Shown: piece by piece, positions 29,833-39,976 of the stretch | Position numbering within the stretch: position 1 is the stretch's first letter | Layout: each line of letters starts with the position of its first letter | NCBI GenBank assembly: GCA_030590985.1 | Contig: JAUVBX010000002.1 | Coordinates: 1-48,962 of the forward strand | Direction: 5' to 3' | DNA from: Lutibacter sp. | Lineage (GTDB): Bacteria > Bacteroidota > Bacteroidia > Flavobacteriales > Flavobacteriaceae | Length of the DNA stretch: 48,962 nucleotides | Notes under the pieces: generated by a model | What the model was told of the DNA's origin: nothing | Database searches by the model: none | The model's input: the letters and a program-made list of their open reading frames with translations, nothing else | Program-made: the position numbers and the translations under genes

Positions 29833-29934
29833 TTTTACCGCCAAGACACAGAGACGCAAAAGAGTAATGATTGAAGAAATGAATCATTTTACATCAAATC
29901 ATTATCGCATTGAATCATTAAATCATTTAATAAA

Positions 29935-30792
29935 ATGATACAACCTTATATAGCCTACCATTTTACCATTGAACCCTTACAACCAGCAAGAGAAATATTA
30001 GTTGCTGAATTAGGAAGTTTAGGGTTTGAAACTTTTAAGGAAACAGAGAATGGTTTAATCGCTTACATTCCTAAAAGTGATTGGCATATAACTATTTTAC
30101 ATGAAGTATTTGTGTTAAATAGTGGTGAGTTTAGAATTGTCTATGAAAAAGAGGAAATAGAACCCGTAAACTGGAATAGTGAATGGGAAAAAAACTTTGA
30201 ACCTATTGATATTGATGATACGGTTAGTATTCGGGCTCCTTTTCACAAGACTGGAACTTCAAAATACAACATTCTTATCGAGCCCAAGATGAGTTTTGGA
30301 ACAGGACACCACGAAACTACACATTTGATGGTGCAACATCTGTTAAAGTTAGATTTAAAAGATAAATCTGTTTTAGATATGGGTTGTGGAACTGCTGTTT
30401 TAGCGATTTTGGCTGAAATGAGAGGTGCAAGTATTTTAGACGCTATAGATATTGACCCTTGGTGTTATGAAAATTCATTGGAGAATATTGCTCGAAATAA
30501 CTGTAAAAATATTAAAGTTTATGAGGGTGATGCCTCACTTTTAGTCAATAAAAAACCTGTCTACCAAAAAGGTAGATATGATATAATTATTGCCAATATT
30601 AATCGTAATATTTTGCTACAAGACCTCATAATTTATGCTAAATCTCTAAATGAAAATGGCATTTTATTACTCAGTGGCTTTTACCAAGAGGATATTCCAG
30701 TGATTGATGCCGAAGCTTCAAAACACAATCTAAAAATAGATTTGATTTTAGAGCGTAATAATTGGGTTGCTGTTCGCTATCTAAAATCCTAA
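29935..30792 (+). CDS. prmA: Ribosomal protein L11 methyltransferase
   Basis: EPKMSFGTGHHETTHLM, VLDMGCGTAVLAILAEMRGA, IIANINRNILL. Confidence 0.95.
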   Translation: MIQPYIAYHFTIEPLQPAREILVAELGSLGFETFKETENGLIAYIPKSDWHITILHEVFVLNSGEFRIVYEKEEIEPVNWNSEWEKNFEPIDIDDTVSIRAPFHKTGTSKYNILIEPKMSFGTGHHETTHLMVQHLLKLDLKDKSVLDMGCGTAVLAILAEMRGASILDAIDIDPWCYENSLENIARNNCKNIKVYEGDASLLVNKKPVYQKGRYDIIIANINRNILLQDLIIYAKSLNENGILLLSGFYQEDIPVIDAEASKHNLKIDLILERNNWVAVRYLKS

Positions 30793-32921
30793 TTTTTTGC
30801 TAATTCAGGATGAGATTTTGTTTTAAGTTCCGCGAGCACATTCAATCCTTCTTCAACATAAACATCTTTTGATAAATTGGTGTGCCAAACTTCTCGTTTT
30901 TTTGCAAGAATGCTATCAGCTTCTATTAATGAAATCTCATATTGAGGTGACATATATGTCAAATTGGTAGTATAAGAGTCTAATGCATCAAAGGCTTTGG
31001 CTTCATCATCATGTGATTCGATATCTTTTTTAAATTCTGTATAGTTTAAAAAAATTATTTTATCATCTTGTCCCTTTTTTAACCATTTAGCATTGCTATC
31101 AATTAATTGAAATTGCGAATTTTCAAATACTCTTTTTCTACTATTTTGAATACTAATGTCATAGTTTTCATATTCATTCCATTTTGTGAAATCTGTTGAT
31201 TTGATTTTATCCCATTTGAGTGGACTTTCTTCATCTCTTTCCCCTATATTTAAATAGCTATAACGAGAAGGTACAACTACGTCGGGAACAACACCTCTAA
31301 GTTGTGTAGAACCACCGTTTATTCTGTAAAATTTTTGGATGGTCATTTTTAAAAATCCCAGATCTTTATCTGTTCTTGCATATTGATTTAAAGGATAGAA
31401 ATTTTGAACTGTTCCTTTCCCAAAGGTTTGATTTCCGCCTATGATAATCGCTCTTTTATAATCTTGCATAGCGGCAGCTAAAATTTCAGATGCAGAGGCT
31501 GATAACTCATTTACCAAGAATACCAAAGGGCCATCCCAATGAAGACCAGATTCATTATCTTCTCGAATATTTGCTTTTTCTCCTCGATATTTCACTTGAA
31601 CAATGGGCCCTTTATCAATAAATAAACCAGCAATTTCGACAGCTGTTTTTAAAGAACCTCCCCCATTATTTCTTAAATCAATTAAAAGACCTGAAATACC
31701 TTCTTTTTTTAGATTCTCAATTTCTTGAGCCATATCTGTAGCTGAATTTCTATAGTTCTGTTGATCAAAATCTATATAGAATTTAGGTAAATTAATAAAT
31801 CCATATTTTTTACCATCTTTTTCAATGATGGAAGATTTTACAAAAGTTTCTTCTAATTCAACAACATCTCTAATAATTGATATTGTTTCAATTTTACCAG
31901 ATACTCTTTTTAGTGTTAAGCGTACTTCTGTTCCCTTTTTGCCTTTTATATATTCAATGGCATTATCTAACCGCATACCGACTATATCTAGAGATTCACC
32001 ATCTGCTTGAGCTACTTTAAGTATTAAATCACCCACTTCTAATTCACCAGCTCGCCAAGCAGGACCTCCAGATATAAGCTCAATTACCTTAGTATAGTCA
32101 CCATCTTTTTGTAAGCGCGCTCCAATACCCTCTAGTTTTCCAGACATTGAAATATCAAATCGTTTTTTAATTTTTGGATCTAAATAATTAGTATGTGGCC
32201 CAAATTGAGCTGCAATACTATTGATAAAGTAGCTAAACCAATCATCTTGTGTTAGTTCGTCTAATCTATCATATAAATTATCCATATTTTCTTTAGTTTT
32301 TTCTAAAGCTTCTTCCTTAAGAGTTTCATATGACTTTTGTAAATAAGTGCTATCTATTTCAAAATTGTCATTTTCTGTTTGTTCCATATCATATAAACGA
32401 CCGATATAGCGCATTTTTAGTTGTTTTTTCCAAGTGTCTAAAAGTTCAGTCTTATCTTTTGCAAATGAAGTATTCTCATAATCAACTGAATAAGTTTCAT
32501 CCTTACTAAGATTGAATGGCTGACTTAGTATTTCTTTATAATAGGCTTTTGTTTCATTAACTCGTTGTTCATATCGGCTATAAACTGAATAAAAATAAGT
32601 TAGATCATCTGATAAAATTTGATCATCTATCAGAAATTTGAATTGGGAAAATTCATCGATATCCGTTTGTAGAAAGTAATGTTTTGAAGGGTCTAATATT
32701 TCTAAGAAATCAGTATAAACACCCTCAGAAAAATTGTCGTCTATTGTGGTTGGTTGATAGTGACCTTGAGTTAAAATATAGCGTAAAACATTAACTAATT
32801 GCTTATCTTTTTCGGGGTCGGGTTGGTATCTGAAGTTAAAACTAACTAATATACCAGCTATCAATATAATGGGGATGATAAACTTATAATTTCGTTTCAT
32901 AAACAGGGTAATTTGTTTCAT
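30789..32921 (-). CDS. Carboxy-terminal (tail-specific) processing peptidase, Prc-like
   Basis: DUF3340-like N-terminus, PDZ (GIGARLQKDGDYTKVIELISGGPAWRAGELEVGD), S41 core SGLLIDLRNNGGGSLKTA, NELSASASEILAAAMQDYKRA, FGKGTVQ. Confidence 0.95.
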   Translation of the reverse strand: MKQITLFMKRNYKFIIPIILIAGILVSFNFRYQPDPEKDKQLVNVLRYILTQGHYQPTTIDDNFSEGVYTDFLEILDPSKHYFLQTDIDEFSQFKFLIDDQILSDDLTYFYSVYSRYEQRVNETKAYYKEILSQPFNLSKDETYSVDYENTSFAKDKTELLDTWKKQLKMRYIGRLYDMEQTENDNFEIDSTYLQKSYETLKEEALEKTKENMDNLYDRLDELTQDDWFSYFINSIAAQFGPHTNYLDPKIKKRFDISMSGKLEGIGARLQKDGDYTKVIELISGGPAWRAGELEVGDLILKVAQADGESLDIVGMRLDNAIEYIKGKKGTEVRLTLKRVSGKIETISIIRDVVELEETFVKSSIIEKDGKKYGFINLPKFYIDFDQQNYRNSATDMAQEIENLKKEGISGLLIDLRNNGGGSLKTAVEIAGLFIDKGPIVQVKYRGEKANIREDNESGLHWDGPLVFLVNELSASASEILAAAMQDYKRAIIIGGNQTFGKGTVQNFYPLNQYARTDKDLGFLKMTIQKFYRINGGSTQLRGVVPDVVVPSRYSYLNIGERDEESPLKWDKIKSTDFTKWNEYENYDISIQNSRKRVFENSQFQLIDSNAKWLKKGQDDKIIFLNYTEFKKDIESHDDEAKAFDALDSYTTNLTYMSPQYEISLIEADSILAKKREVWHTNLSKDVYVEEGLNVLAELKTKSHPELAKN

Positions 32922-33090
32922 TAAGATAATTTAATGTCAGCCAAAATAATACCATTTATTGATAAAACGCAAATTTTTGGGAATAATTTCATGTTAAAAA
33001 ATATTTAATTACAAAAGTATCAAAGTTAATATTTGTCTAATCAATCAATTTTTAATAAAATATTATATGCTAACATCTAATAATATTTGC

Positions 33091-33098
33091 TAGCTTTG
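33091..33098 (+). promoter_or_regulatory. Bacteroidota-type -7 promoter element upstream of surE
   Basis: TAGCTTTG matches TAnnTTTG, about 22 nt before the ATG. Confidence 0.5.
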
Positions 33099-33120
33099 AA
33101 GCTCAATTTATTATAAAAAA

Positions 33121-33891
33121 ATGAAAAAAAAGCCTTTAATTTTAGTAACAAATGACGATGGAATTACAGCTCCAGGTATGCGCCTTCTAATTAGTGCCAT
33201 GAATGAAATCGGCGAAGTTGTTGTTGTAGCTCCAGATAGTCCACAAAGTGCGATGGGTCATGCAATAACTGTTAATAATACTCTGTTTGTGGAACCCGTA
33301 AATATTGATGATGGTCCTCAAATTGAATATTCTTGTAGTGGCACACCTGCAGACTGTGTTAAACTAGCAGTAAATGAGTTGCTTAATAAAAAACCTGACT
33401 TATGTGTTTCTGGCATTAATCATGGCTCTAATTCGTCGATAAATGTAATTTATTCTGGTACCATGAGTGCAGCGGTTGAAGCTGGTATTGAGGGAATTCC
33501 TGCTATCGGGTTTTCATTTTTAGATTATTCTTGGAATGCCGAATTTGATCACCTAAAAGATTACGTTAAAAAAATCGCACAAAATGTAATAAAAAATGGT
33601 TTGTCGAAAGGAGTTGTTTTAAACGTAAATATGCCTAAAACAAAAGATAAAAAATTTCAAGGTGTTAGAATATGCAGACAAGCACGTGCCAGTTGGGTAG
33701 AAGAATTTGATAAAAGAGTAAATCCTCATGGGAAAGAATATTACTGGCTTACGGGTAAGTTTGTAAATATGGACAAAGGCGAAGACACGGATGAATGGGC
33801 ACTAGCAAATAATTATATTTCTATAGTTCCTGTTCAATTTGATATGACAGCGCATCATTTTATAGATGATTTAAATCAATGGGAGATATAG
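33121..33891 (+). CDS. surE: 5'/3'-nucleotidase SurE
   Basis: ILVTNDDGITAPGMRLL, VVAPDSPQSAMGHAITV, SGINHGSNSSINVIYSGTMSAAVEAG. Confidence 0.96.
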   Translation: MKKKPLILVTNDDGITAPGMRLLISAMNEIGEVVVVAPDSPQSAMGHAITVNNTLFVEPVNIDDGPQIEYSCSGTPADCVKLAVNELLNKKPDLCVSGINHGSNSSINVIYSGTMSAAVEAGIEGIPAIGFSFLDYSWNAEFDHLKDYVKKIAQNVIKNGLSKGVVLNVNMPKTKDKKFQGVRICRQARASWVEEFDKRVNPHGKEYYWLTGKFVNMDKGEDTDEWALANNYISIVPVQFDMTAHHFIDDLNQWEI

Positions 33892-33918
33892 TACTTATCA
33901 AATTGTAATAATAAAATT

Positions 33919-34197
33919 ATGAAAAAAAATATTCTTATTGGCTTTATATTAAGTATTCTCACCACGATTGCAGGTAGTTATTTGTATTTGGAATTTATTA
34001 TGCAAAATGGTTTTGAAGCCTCTTGGCAATGGATGCTTGACACTCACAACCAGGGTACTATATTATCCTTGGGTGCAATCCCTAACTTGTTGTTATTTTT
34101 TGTATTCCTTAAAAGAAAAGAAGACTATAAAGCGCGTGGTGTTTTAATAGGAGTAGTACTAATTGCTTTAACTGTAGTTGGATATAAAATATTCTAG
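33919..34197 (+). CDS. Small hypothetical membrane protein
   Basis: 92 aa, three hydrophobic segments; lies between surE and lpxB, and its stop codon abuts the lpxB ATG. Confidence 0.75.
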   Translation: MKKNILIGFILSILTTIAGSYLYLEFIMQNGFEASWQWMLDTHNQGTILSLGAIPNLLLFFVFLKRKEDYKARGVLIGVVLIALTVVGYKIF

Positions 34198-35313
34198 ATG
34201 AAATATTACCTCATTGCTGGTGAAGCTTCAGGCGATTTGCATGCATCAAACTTGATGAAAGCTTTAAAAGCTAAAGATATAAATGCCGAATTTAGGTTTT
34301 GGGGTGGTGATCTTATGCAATCTGTAGGAGGTGATTTAGTGACACATTACCAAAAATTAGCTTTTATGGGCTTATTAGAGGTTCTTAAGAACATAAATAC
34401 ACTTACTAGATTTATTAAATACTGTAAACAAGACATCGCTGAGTACCAACCTGATGTTTTAATTTTAGTAGATTATTCAGGTTTTAATTTACGTATTGCA
34501 CCTTTTGCCAAAGAATTGGAGATACCTACGCATTTTTATATCGCACCAAAACTTTGGGCATGGAATGAAAGAAGAGTCAAAAAGTTTAAAAAATATATTG
34601 ATGAACTCTATGTCATTTTTCCTTTTGAAAAAGATTTTTTTGAAAAAAAACATAACTATCCTGTTCATTATGTAGGTAATCCGTTGCAAGATGTTATTGC
34701 TGACAGACCTCCTACTAAGGAAAGAATCTTTAGAAAAGAATTTCAATTAGGTAAAAAACCCATTATTGCATTATTACCAGGTAGTCGATTACAAGAAATT
34801 AAAAAAATGTTACCTTTAATGGTACAAATGAGTGAAGAATTCACAGACTACCAATTCGTTATTGCTGGAGCTCCAAATAGAGAGAAATCCTTTTACAAAA
34901 CCTACATAAAAGATTATTCTGTAGCTTTTGTCCCTAATAAAACATATGACTTATTGAGTGTTTCTTTTGCTGCTTTAGTTACTTCAGGTACAGCGACTCT
35001 AGAAACAGCCTTATTTAAAATTCCACAAGTAGTTTGCTATGAGACAAGTGCACTGACCTATTTTGTTGGAAATCTTTTAGTCAGAAATCTCAACTATTTT
35101 TCTTTAGTCAACCTTATAATGAATGCACCAATAGTTGTAGAACTTTTACAAAAAGAATTTAATAAAAGAAGATTGATTAAAGAGTTAAAAGCAATTTTAG
35201 ATTCTAAAAATAGAACTACAATTTTTGAAAATTATCTAGATTTAGAGGAAAAACTTGGAGGAAAGGGCGCGTCGAATGAAGTAGCTGAAATAATTATAAA
35301 AAAATTATCCTAG
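34198..35313 (+). CDS. lpxB: Lipid-A-disaccharide synthase
   Basis: MKYYLIAGEASGDLHASNLMKAL, FWGGDLMQSVGGDLV, PKLWAWNERRVKKFKKYID, LLPGSRLQEI. Confidence 0.96.
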   Translation: MKYYLIAGEASGDLHASNLMKALKAKDINAEFRFWGGDLMQSVGGDLVTHYQKLAFMGLLEVLKNINTLTRFIKYCKQDIAEYQPDVLILVDYSGFNLRIAPFAKELEIPTHFYIAPKLWAWNERRVKKFKKYIDELYVIFPFEKDFFEKKHNYPVHYVGNPLQDVIADRPPTKERIFRKEFQLGKKPIIALLPGSRLQEIKKMLPLMVQMSEEFTDYQFVIAGAPNREKSFYKTYIKDYSVAFVPNKTYDLLSVSFAALVTSGTATLETALFKIPQVVCYETSALTYFVGNLLVRNLNYFSLVNLIMNAPIVVELLQKEFNKRRLIKELKAILDSKNRTTIFENYLDLEEKLGGKGASNEVAEIIIKKLS

Positions 35314-35343
35314 TTTTTAAAAAATAGCTAACTTTGTTTAGCT

Positions 35344-37386
35344 ATGAAAAAAATTACCCAATACATTCCACTACATTTAAGTTTATTCCTAGTTTTAGGA
35401 GTATTATTTGGTTATTATAATCCTATTCCTACTAATATTATACTCATTTATCTATTAGTTTCTCTTGGATTATTGGGACTACTTTTTTGGTTGAACAAAT
35501 CGTATTTTCAGTATAAATGGATTTTTCAATTAGTGAGTTATATTACAATTTTCGTTATTGGAATTGTAAATATCACTATTCAAGATAGTTCACATCAAAA
35601 TGCACATTATTCACACTATAGATCTAATGAAAATCAAATACTTTTTCAGATAGATAAAGTGCTCAAACCTACTTTATATCACACTAAATATTATGCAAGA
35701 GTTTTACAAATTGATTCTATACAATGTGAGGGTGAAATTCTATTAAATATTAAGAAAGACAGTATCGAAAAAACATTACGAGTCGGTGAAATCTATATCA
35801 CAAAATCAAAATTACATGAAATAAACAAGCCTTTAAATCCCTATTCATTTGATTACAGTAATTATTTGAAAAAACAAGGGATATTACATCAAATATCTGT
35901 TGAAAACACTTCGTTGTTAGCAATTGACATAAAAATTAATGGACTAAAAATATATGCAGCTCGTTGGCGAGATAAAATTCAAAATTCACTACATAAGTAT
36001 CCTTTTCAAGATAATGAAATGGCTATCATCAATGCTATTGTATTAGGACAAAGACAAAGTATTTCAAAGGATTTATTAGAGAGTTATGCGGGAGCGGGAG
36101 CTATTCATATTTTAGCAGTATCTGGATTGCATGTAGGAATTCTCTTCTTACTATTGAGTTTTTTGTTTTCGCCTTTAGAAAAACTGCCTTATGGTAATCA
36201 TATTAAAACATTACTAATCGTTCTAGTTCTTTGGGGCTTTGCTTTATTAACGGGCTTAAGTGGCTCAGTCGTAAGGGCAGTATCGATGTTTACTTTTATT
36301 GCCATAGGATTGTCAATTAGAAATCAAAGAAGTTCTGTGTTACACGCTCTCATAACTTCATTTTTTATATTGGTTTTAATTCATCCATTATTTATCTTTG
36401 ATGTAGGTTTTCAAATGAGTTATGCAGCAGTTTTAGGGATAGTATTATTATATCCAAAAGTTAATGCTCTTATTCCTAGGATGAAGTGGTTAATCCCTCG
36501 AAAAATATGGCAATTATTTAGTGTTTCTGTAACGGCCACAATTGGTACATTACCAATTAGTTTGTATTACTTTCATCAATTCCCAGGATTATTTTTCTTA
36601 TCAAATATTGTCATTGTGCCTTTTTTAGGAATTATTATGGGAGTAGGAATTTTGGTGGTTATTCTTTCTTTATTTCAGTTCTTACCCAGTTTTATAGTTC
36701 AAATATATGCTGGTGTCTTGTCATTGATGAATGCTTTTATTGAGTGGGTTGCTCACCAAGAACAATTTCTATTTAAAAATATTTCCTTTTCTGTTTTTGC
36801 GCTTATAGCGAGTTATTTTGTTATAGCTATGGGTTATCGTTGGTGGATTGAAAGAAAAACCGCTCGGCTGTTCACTTTTTTAATTGCTATTGTGTTATTA
36901 CAAGGGGTATTTATTTTTGAAAAGCACCAAACAGAAACAATCGATGAACTAATTATTTTTCATAAAGCAAGGGAAAGTATTTATGGGATAAAAGAAGGGA
37001 ACAAAGTTCAAATTTTGCATTCTTTTGATAGTATTAAAGATGGTAGAATACGATTTATAAATAATTATAAGGTTGGATTAAGCATCAAGGAATTAAAGTT
37101 TGTACAACCCATACCAAATGTTATGATGTATAATAAGAATACTATTTTAATAGTGGATAGTTTAGAAGTCTATCAAGATATTCCTTTTAAACCAAATATA
37201 GTCCTTTTACGACAATCACCTAGAATAAACTTGGAACGATTATTACAAGAATACCAACCTAAAACACTCATTGCAGATGGTTCTAATTATAAAAGTTATG
37301 TTTCGTCTTGGAGAGAAACTTGTTTGCGAAATGATGTGAAATTTCATTATACTGGTGTTGAAGGAGCATATGTTCTCAAGCAATAA
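35344..37386 (+). CDS. ComEC/Rec2 family competence protein
   Basis: DUF4131-like N-terminus plus AIVLGQRQSISKDLLESYAGAGAIHILAVSGLHVGILFLLL. TAACTTTG-type element just upstream. Confidence 0.93.
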   Translation: MKKITQYIPLHLSLFLVLGVLFGYYNPIPTNIILIYLLVSLGLLGLLFWLNKSYFQYKWIFQLVSYITIFVIGIVNITIQDSSHQNAHYSHYRSNENQILFQIDKVLKPTLYHTKYYARVLQIDSIQCEGEILLNIKKDSIEKTLRVGEIYITKSKLHEINKPLNPYSFDYSNYLKKQGILHQISVENTSLLAIDIKINGLKIYAARWRDKIQNSLHKYPFQDNEMAIINAIVLGQRQSISKDLLESYAGAGAIHILAVSGLHVGILFLLLSFLFSPLEKLPYGNHIKTLLIVLVLWGFALLTGLSGSVVRAVSMFTFIAIGLSIRNQRSSVLHALITSFFILVLIHPLFIFDVGFQMSYAAVLGIVLLYPKVNALIPRMKWLIPRKIWQLFSVSVTATIGTLPISLYYFHQFPGLFFLSNIVIVPFLGIIMGVGILVVILSLFQFLPSFIVQIYAGVLSLMNAFIEWVAHQEQFLFKNISFSVFALIASYFVIAMGYRWWIERKTARLFTFLIAIVLLQGVFIFEKHQTETIDELIIFHKARESIYGIKEGNKVQILHSFDSIKDGRIRFINNYKVGLSIKELKFVQPIPNVMMYNKNTILIVDSLEVYQDIPFKPNIVLLRQSPRINLERLLQEYQPKTLIADGSNYKSYVSSWRETCLRNDVKFHYTGVEGAYVLKQ

Positions 37387-37406
37387 ATTGAAGTAAAAGA
37401 TTATTA

Positions 37407-37414
37407 TATATTTG
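37407..37414 (+). promoter_or_regulatory. Bacteroidota-type -7 promoter element upstream of the Pif1-like gene
   Basis: TATATTTG matches TAnnTTTG, about 16 nt before the ATG. Confidence 0.4.
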
Positions 37415-37430
37415 TTTAAAACTAGAATGA

Positions 37431-39890
37431 ATGAAAAAAACAACTTCTACTTCGCTAAATTCTGAACTTGAGATGGCTTGGAACTTTGTTGAAAAAACAG
37501 ATAGAAATATCTTTTTAACAGGAAAAGCAGGTACAGGTAAGACTACTTTTTTACATAAAATAAAGCAAGAGTCTTTAAAAAGATTGGTTGTTGTAGCTCC
37601 GACAGGTGTTGCTGCCATAAACGCCAAAGGTGTGACTATTCATTCGTTTTTTCAAATGCCTTTTGGCCCTATAATTCCTGATGGTTCTCAATTTAAGAAT
37701 ACGGGTAATTATAAAATGAAATTTAGTAAACGAAAGATTGATATCATCCGATCTTTAGATTTATTGGTCATTGATGAAATTAGTATGGTTCGAGCCGATT
37801 TACTCGATGCTATTGACTTAGTTCTTAAGCGTTACAAAGACCGAAATAAAGTCTTTGGAGGTGTGCAAGTACTCATGATTGGTGATTTACAACAACTCTC
37901 TCCTGTCGTTAAACCTAATGATTGGAGCATTCTTAAATCTTACTACGATACCGCCTATTTTTTTAGTAGTAAGGTCTTTCAACAAGCCAATGCTATTAGT
38001 ATTGAACTTAAACACATCTATCGTCAAGATAATGAGAAATTTATAGGTATTCTCAATGAGATAAGAACCAACAAGTTAACACAAAAATCAGCTGATGAAC
38101 TAAACCAACGCTACCAACCCGAATTTGTTCCTATAAAAAATGATGGCTATATCACTCTAACCACACATAACAATCGGGCAAATAATATGAATGAGATGGA
38201 GTTGAACAAACTCACCAATAAAAGCTTTTATTACAAAGCTCAGATAAAAGGTAGATTCCAAGAAAACACCTATCCGACTCACGAAAAATTAGAACTAAAA
38301 GTAGGCGCACAAGTCATGTTTATCAAAAATGATAGTTCACATGAAAAAAGATACTATAATGGTAAAATAGGGAGCATCACTTATTTAGATAAAAAGGAAG
38401 TGATTGTTCATTGTCCCGATGATGATTCAACTATTGTGACCACACCTGAAGTTTGGGAAAATATAAGTTACTCTATCAATCAGGACACCAAAGAAATATC
38501 TGAAGAGTTATCTGGCTCATTTTCACAAATGCCACTACGCCTTGCTTGGGCAATTACAATCCATAAAAGTCAAGGTTTAACTTTTGAAAAAGCGATTATT
38601 GATGCCGAAGCGTCTTTTGCACACGGGCAGACGTATGTTGCACTTAGTCGATGTAAAACTTTAGAAGGAATCATTTTAAAAAGTAAGATTAGTGATAGCA
38701 GTATCATCAATGATAATCGAGTAGAATTATTTACTGATAATGTTGCTGCAAACCAACCTGATAAAAAGGCATTAGATAATTCACAAAAAATCTATCAACT
38801 AAATCTGATTGAAGAACTCTTTAGTTATCACGCTTTTTTATATCCTGTAAAACGACTTATCGATATCTATTATCAGAATAAAACTAGTTTAAAAGGAACT
38901 ATTATTGATCCGCTATTGCTTATCAAAGATAAAGGGATTATAGAATTACTCAAAGTGAGCAATAGCTTTAAAATACAACTTAAAGAACTAACAACTGAGA
39001 TATTAGAACCAGAAAACAGCTTATTAATTCAAGAACGACTTAAGAAAGCTATTGACTATTTCATCAAATATACCAATGAAAAAATAAGTAAACCTTTAGA
39101 AGAATTAACCTATACCACAGATAACAAAACGGTTAAAAAAGATTTTAAAAAACAACTAAAAATTCTAGAGGATCTACTCTCTTATAAACAATTTTGCCTC
39201 ACAGGTTTATCAGATGGATTTACAACAAAAAAATATTTAAAGTTACGTGCCGAAGCAGTTTTACAAGAAGTTGAACCTACAAAAACACGTAAAGAATACA
39301 AGGACACAACGGAACATCAAGAACTATTTGAGCAGCTCCGTGAATTACGTATGATTATTTCTCATGGAGAATCTATTCCACCTTTTCAAGTATTCACTCA
39401 ACACACTTTATATGAACTATGTGAATTTTTTCCTATTACAGAAAAACAGTTACTAGCTATAAATGGAATGGGAAAGATTAGAGTTAAGAAATATGGCGGT
39501 GAAATATTAGATGTTATTCAAGATTATGTTATAAAAAATAAGTTAAAATCTAGGAAAGTTCAATCAAAAAAACCAAAACAAGAAAAAGGAATTTCGCAAA
39601 GAGAATCATTTAACCTTTTTAAAAGGGGCTTAAATATAATTGAAATTGCAACCAAAAGAGGTTTTGCTCAAACTACAATTGAAGGGCATCTTTCTGAATT
39701 TATTCTAACAGGAGAAATTGCTATTACAGAACTAATTTCAAAAAAAAGATATTTAGCACTTCGAAAACTTCTAGAAAAAACAAAATTTGAAGGTTTATCA
39801 GATTTGAAAAACAAAATTGATGATAAATATTCCTATGGTGAATTACGTATGCTGATGAAAGATCTTGAGTATAGAAACAAAAAAGTTTAG
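37431..39890 (+). CDS. Pif1-like SF1 helicase with C-terminal HRDC and HTH domains
   Basis: FLTGKAGTGKTTFLHKI, VVAPTGVAAINAKGVTIHSFFQMP, LLVIDEISMVRADLLDAID, AWAITIHKSQGLTF; HRDC-like LRELRMIISHGESIPPFQVFTQHTLYELCEFFPITEKQLLAINGMGKIRVKKYG; HTH-like RESFNLFKRGLNIIEIATKRGFAQTTIEGHLSEFI. Confidence 0.92.
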   Translation: MKKTTSTSLNSELEMAWNFVEKTDRNIFLTGKAGTGKTTFLHKIKQESLKRLVVVAPTGVAAINAKGVTIHSFFQMPFGPIIPDGSQFKNTGNYKMKFSKRKIDIIRSLDLLVIDEISMVRADLLDAIDLVLKRYKDRNKVFGGVQVLMIGDLQQLSPVVKPNDWSILKSYYDTAYFFSSKVFQQANAISIELKHIYRQDNEKFIGILNEIRTNKLTQKSADELNQRYQPEFVPIKNDGYITLTTHNNRANNMNEMELNKLTNKSFYYKAQIKGRFQENTYPTHEKLELKVGAQVMFIKNDSSHEKRYYNGKIGSITYLDKKEVIVHCPDDDSTIVTTPEVWENISYSINQDTKEISEELSGSFSQMPLRLAWAITIHKSQGLTFEKAIIDAEASFAHGQTYVALSRCKTLEGIILKSKISDSSIINDNRVELFTDNVAANQPDKKALDNSQKIYQLNLIEELFSYHAFLYPVKRLIDIYYQNKTSLKGTIIDPLLLIKDKGIIELLKVSNSFKIQLKELTTEILEPENSLLIQERLKKAIDYFIKYTNEKISKPLEELTYTTDNKTVKKDFKKQLKILEDLLSYKQFCLTGLSDGFTTKKYLKLRAEAVLQEVEPTKTRKEYKDTTEHQELFEQLRELRMIISHGESIPPFQVFTQHTLYELCEFFPITEKQLLAINGMGKIRVKKYGGEILDVIQDYVIKNKLKSRKVQSKKPKQEKGISQRESFNLFKRGLNIIEIATKRGFAQTTIEGHLSEFILTGEIAITELISKKRYLALRKLLEKTKFEGLSDLKNKIDDKYSYGELRMLMKDLEYRNKKV

Positions 39891-39923
39891 TAAATTATAT
39901 TTTATAGATTTACCATAAAAATA

Positions 39924-39957
39924 AAAGCTGCTGAAAGTTTTAACTTTTAGCAGCTTT
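39924..39957. terminator. Probable bidirectional terminator between the helicase gene and dsbD
   Basis: AAAGCTGCTGAAAGTT (39924-39939) / TAACTTTTAGCAGCTTT (39941-39957) hairpin between convergent genes. Confidence 0.7.
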
Positions 39958-39976
39958 CAATTTAGTTTAAGTGTTT

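Noticed and set aside
30789-30792. Overlapping convergent stop codons of prmA and the Prc-like protease (CTAA), and abutting stops at 44022-44027
   Set aside because: Real, but ordinary consequences of compact convergent gene packing.
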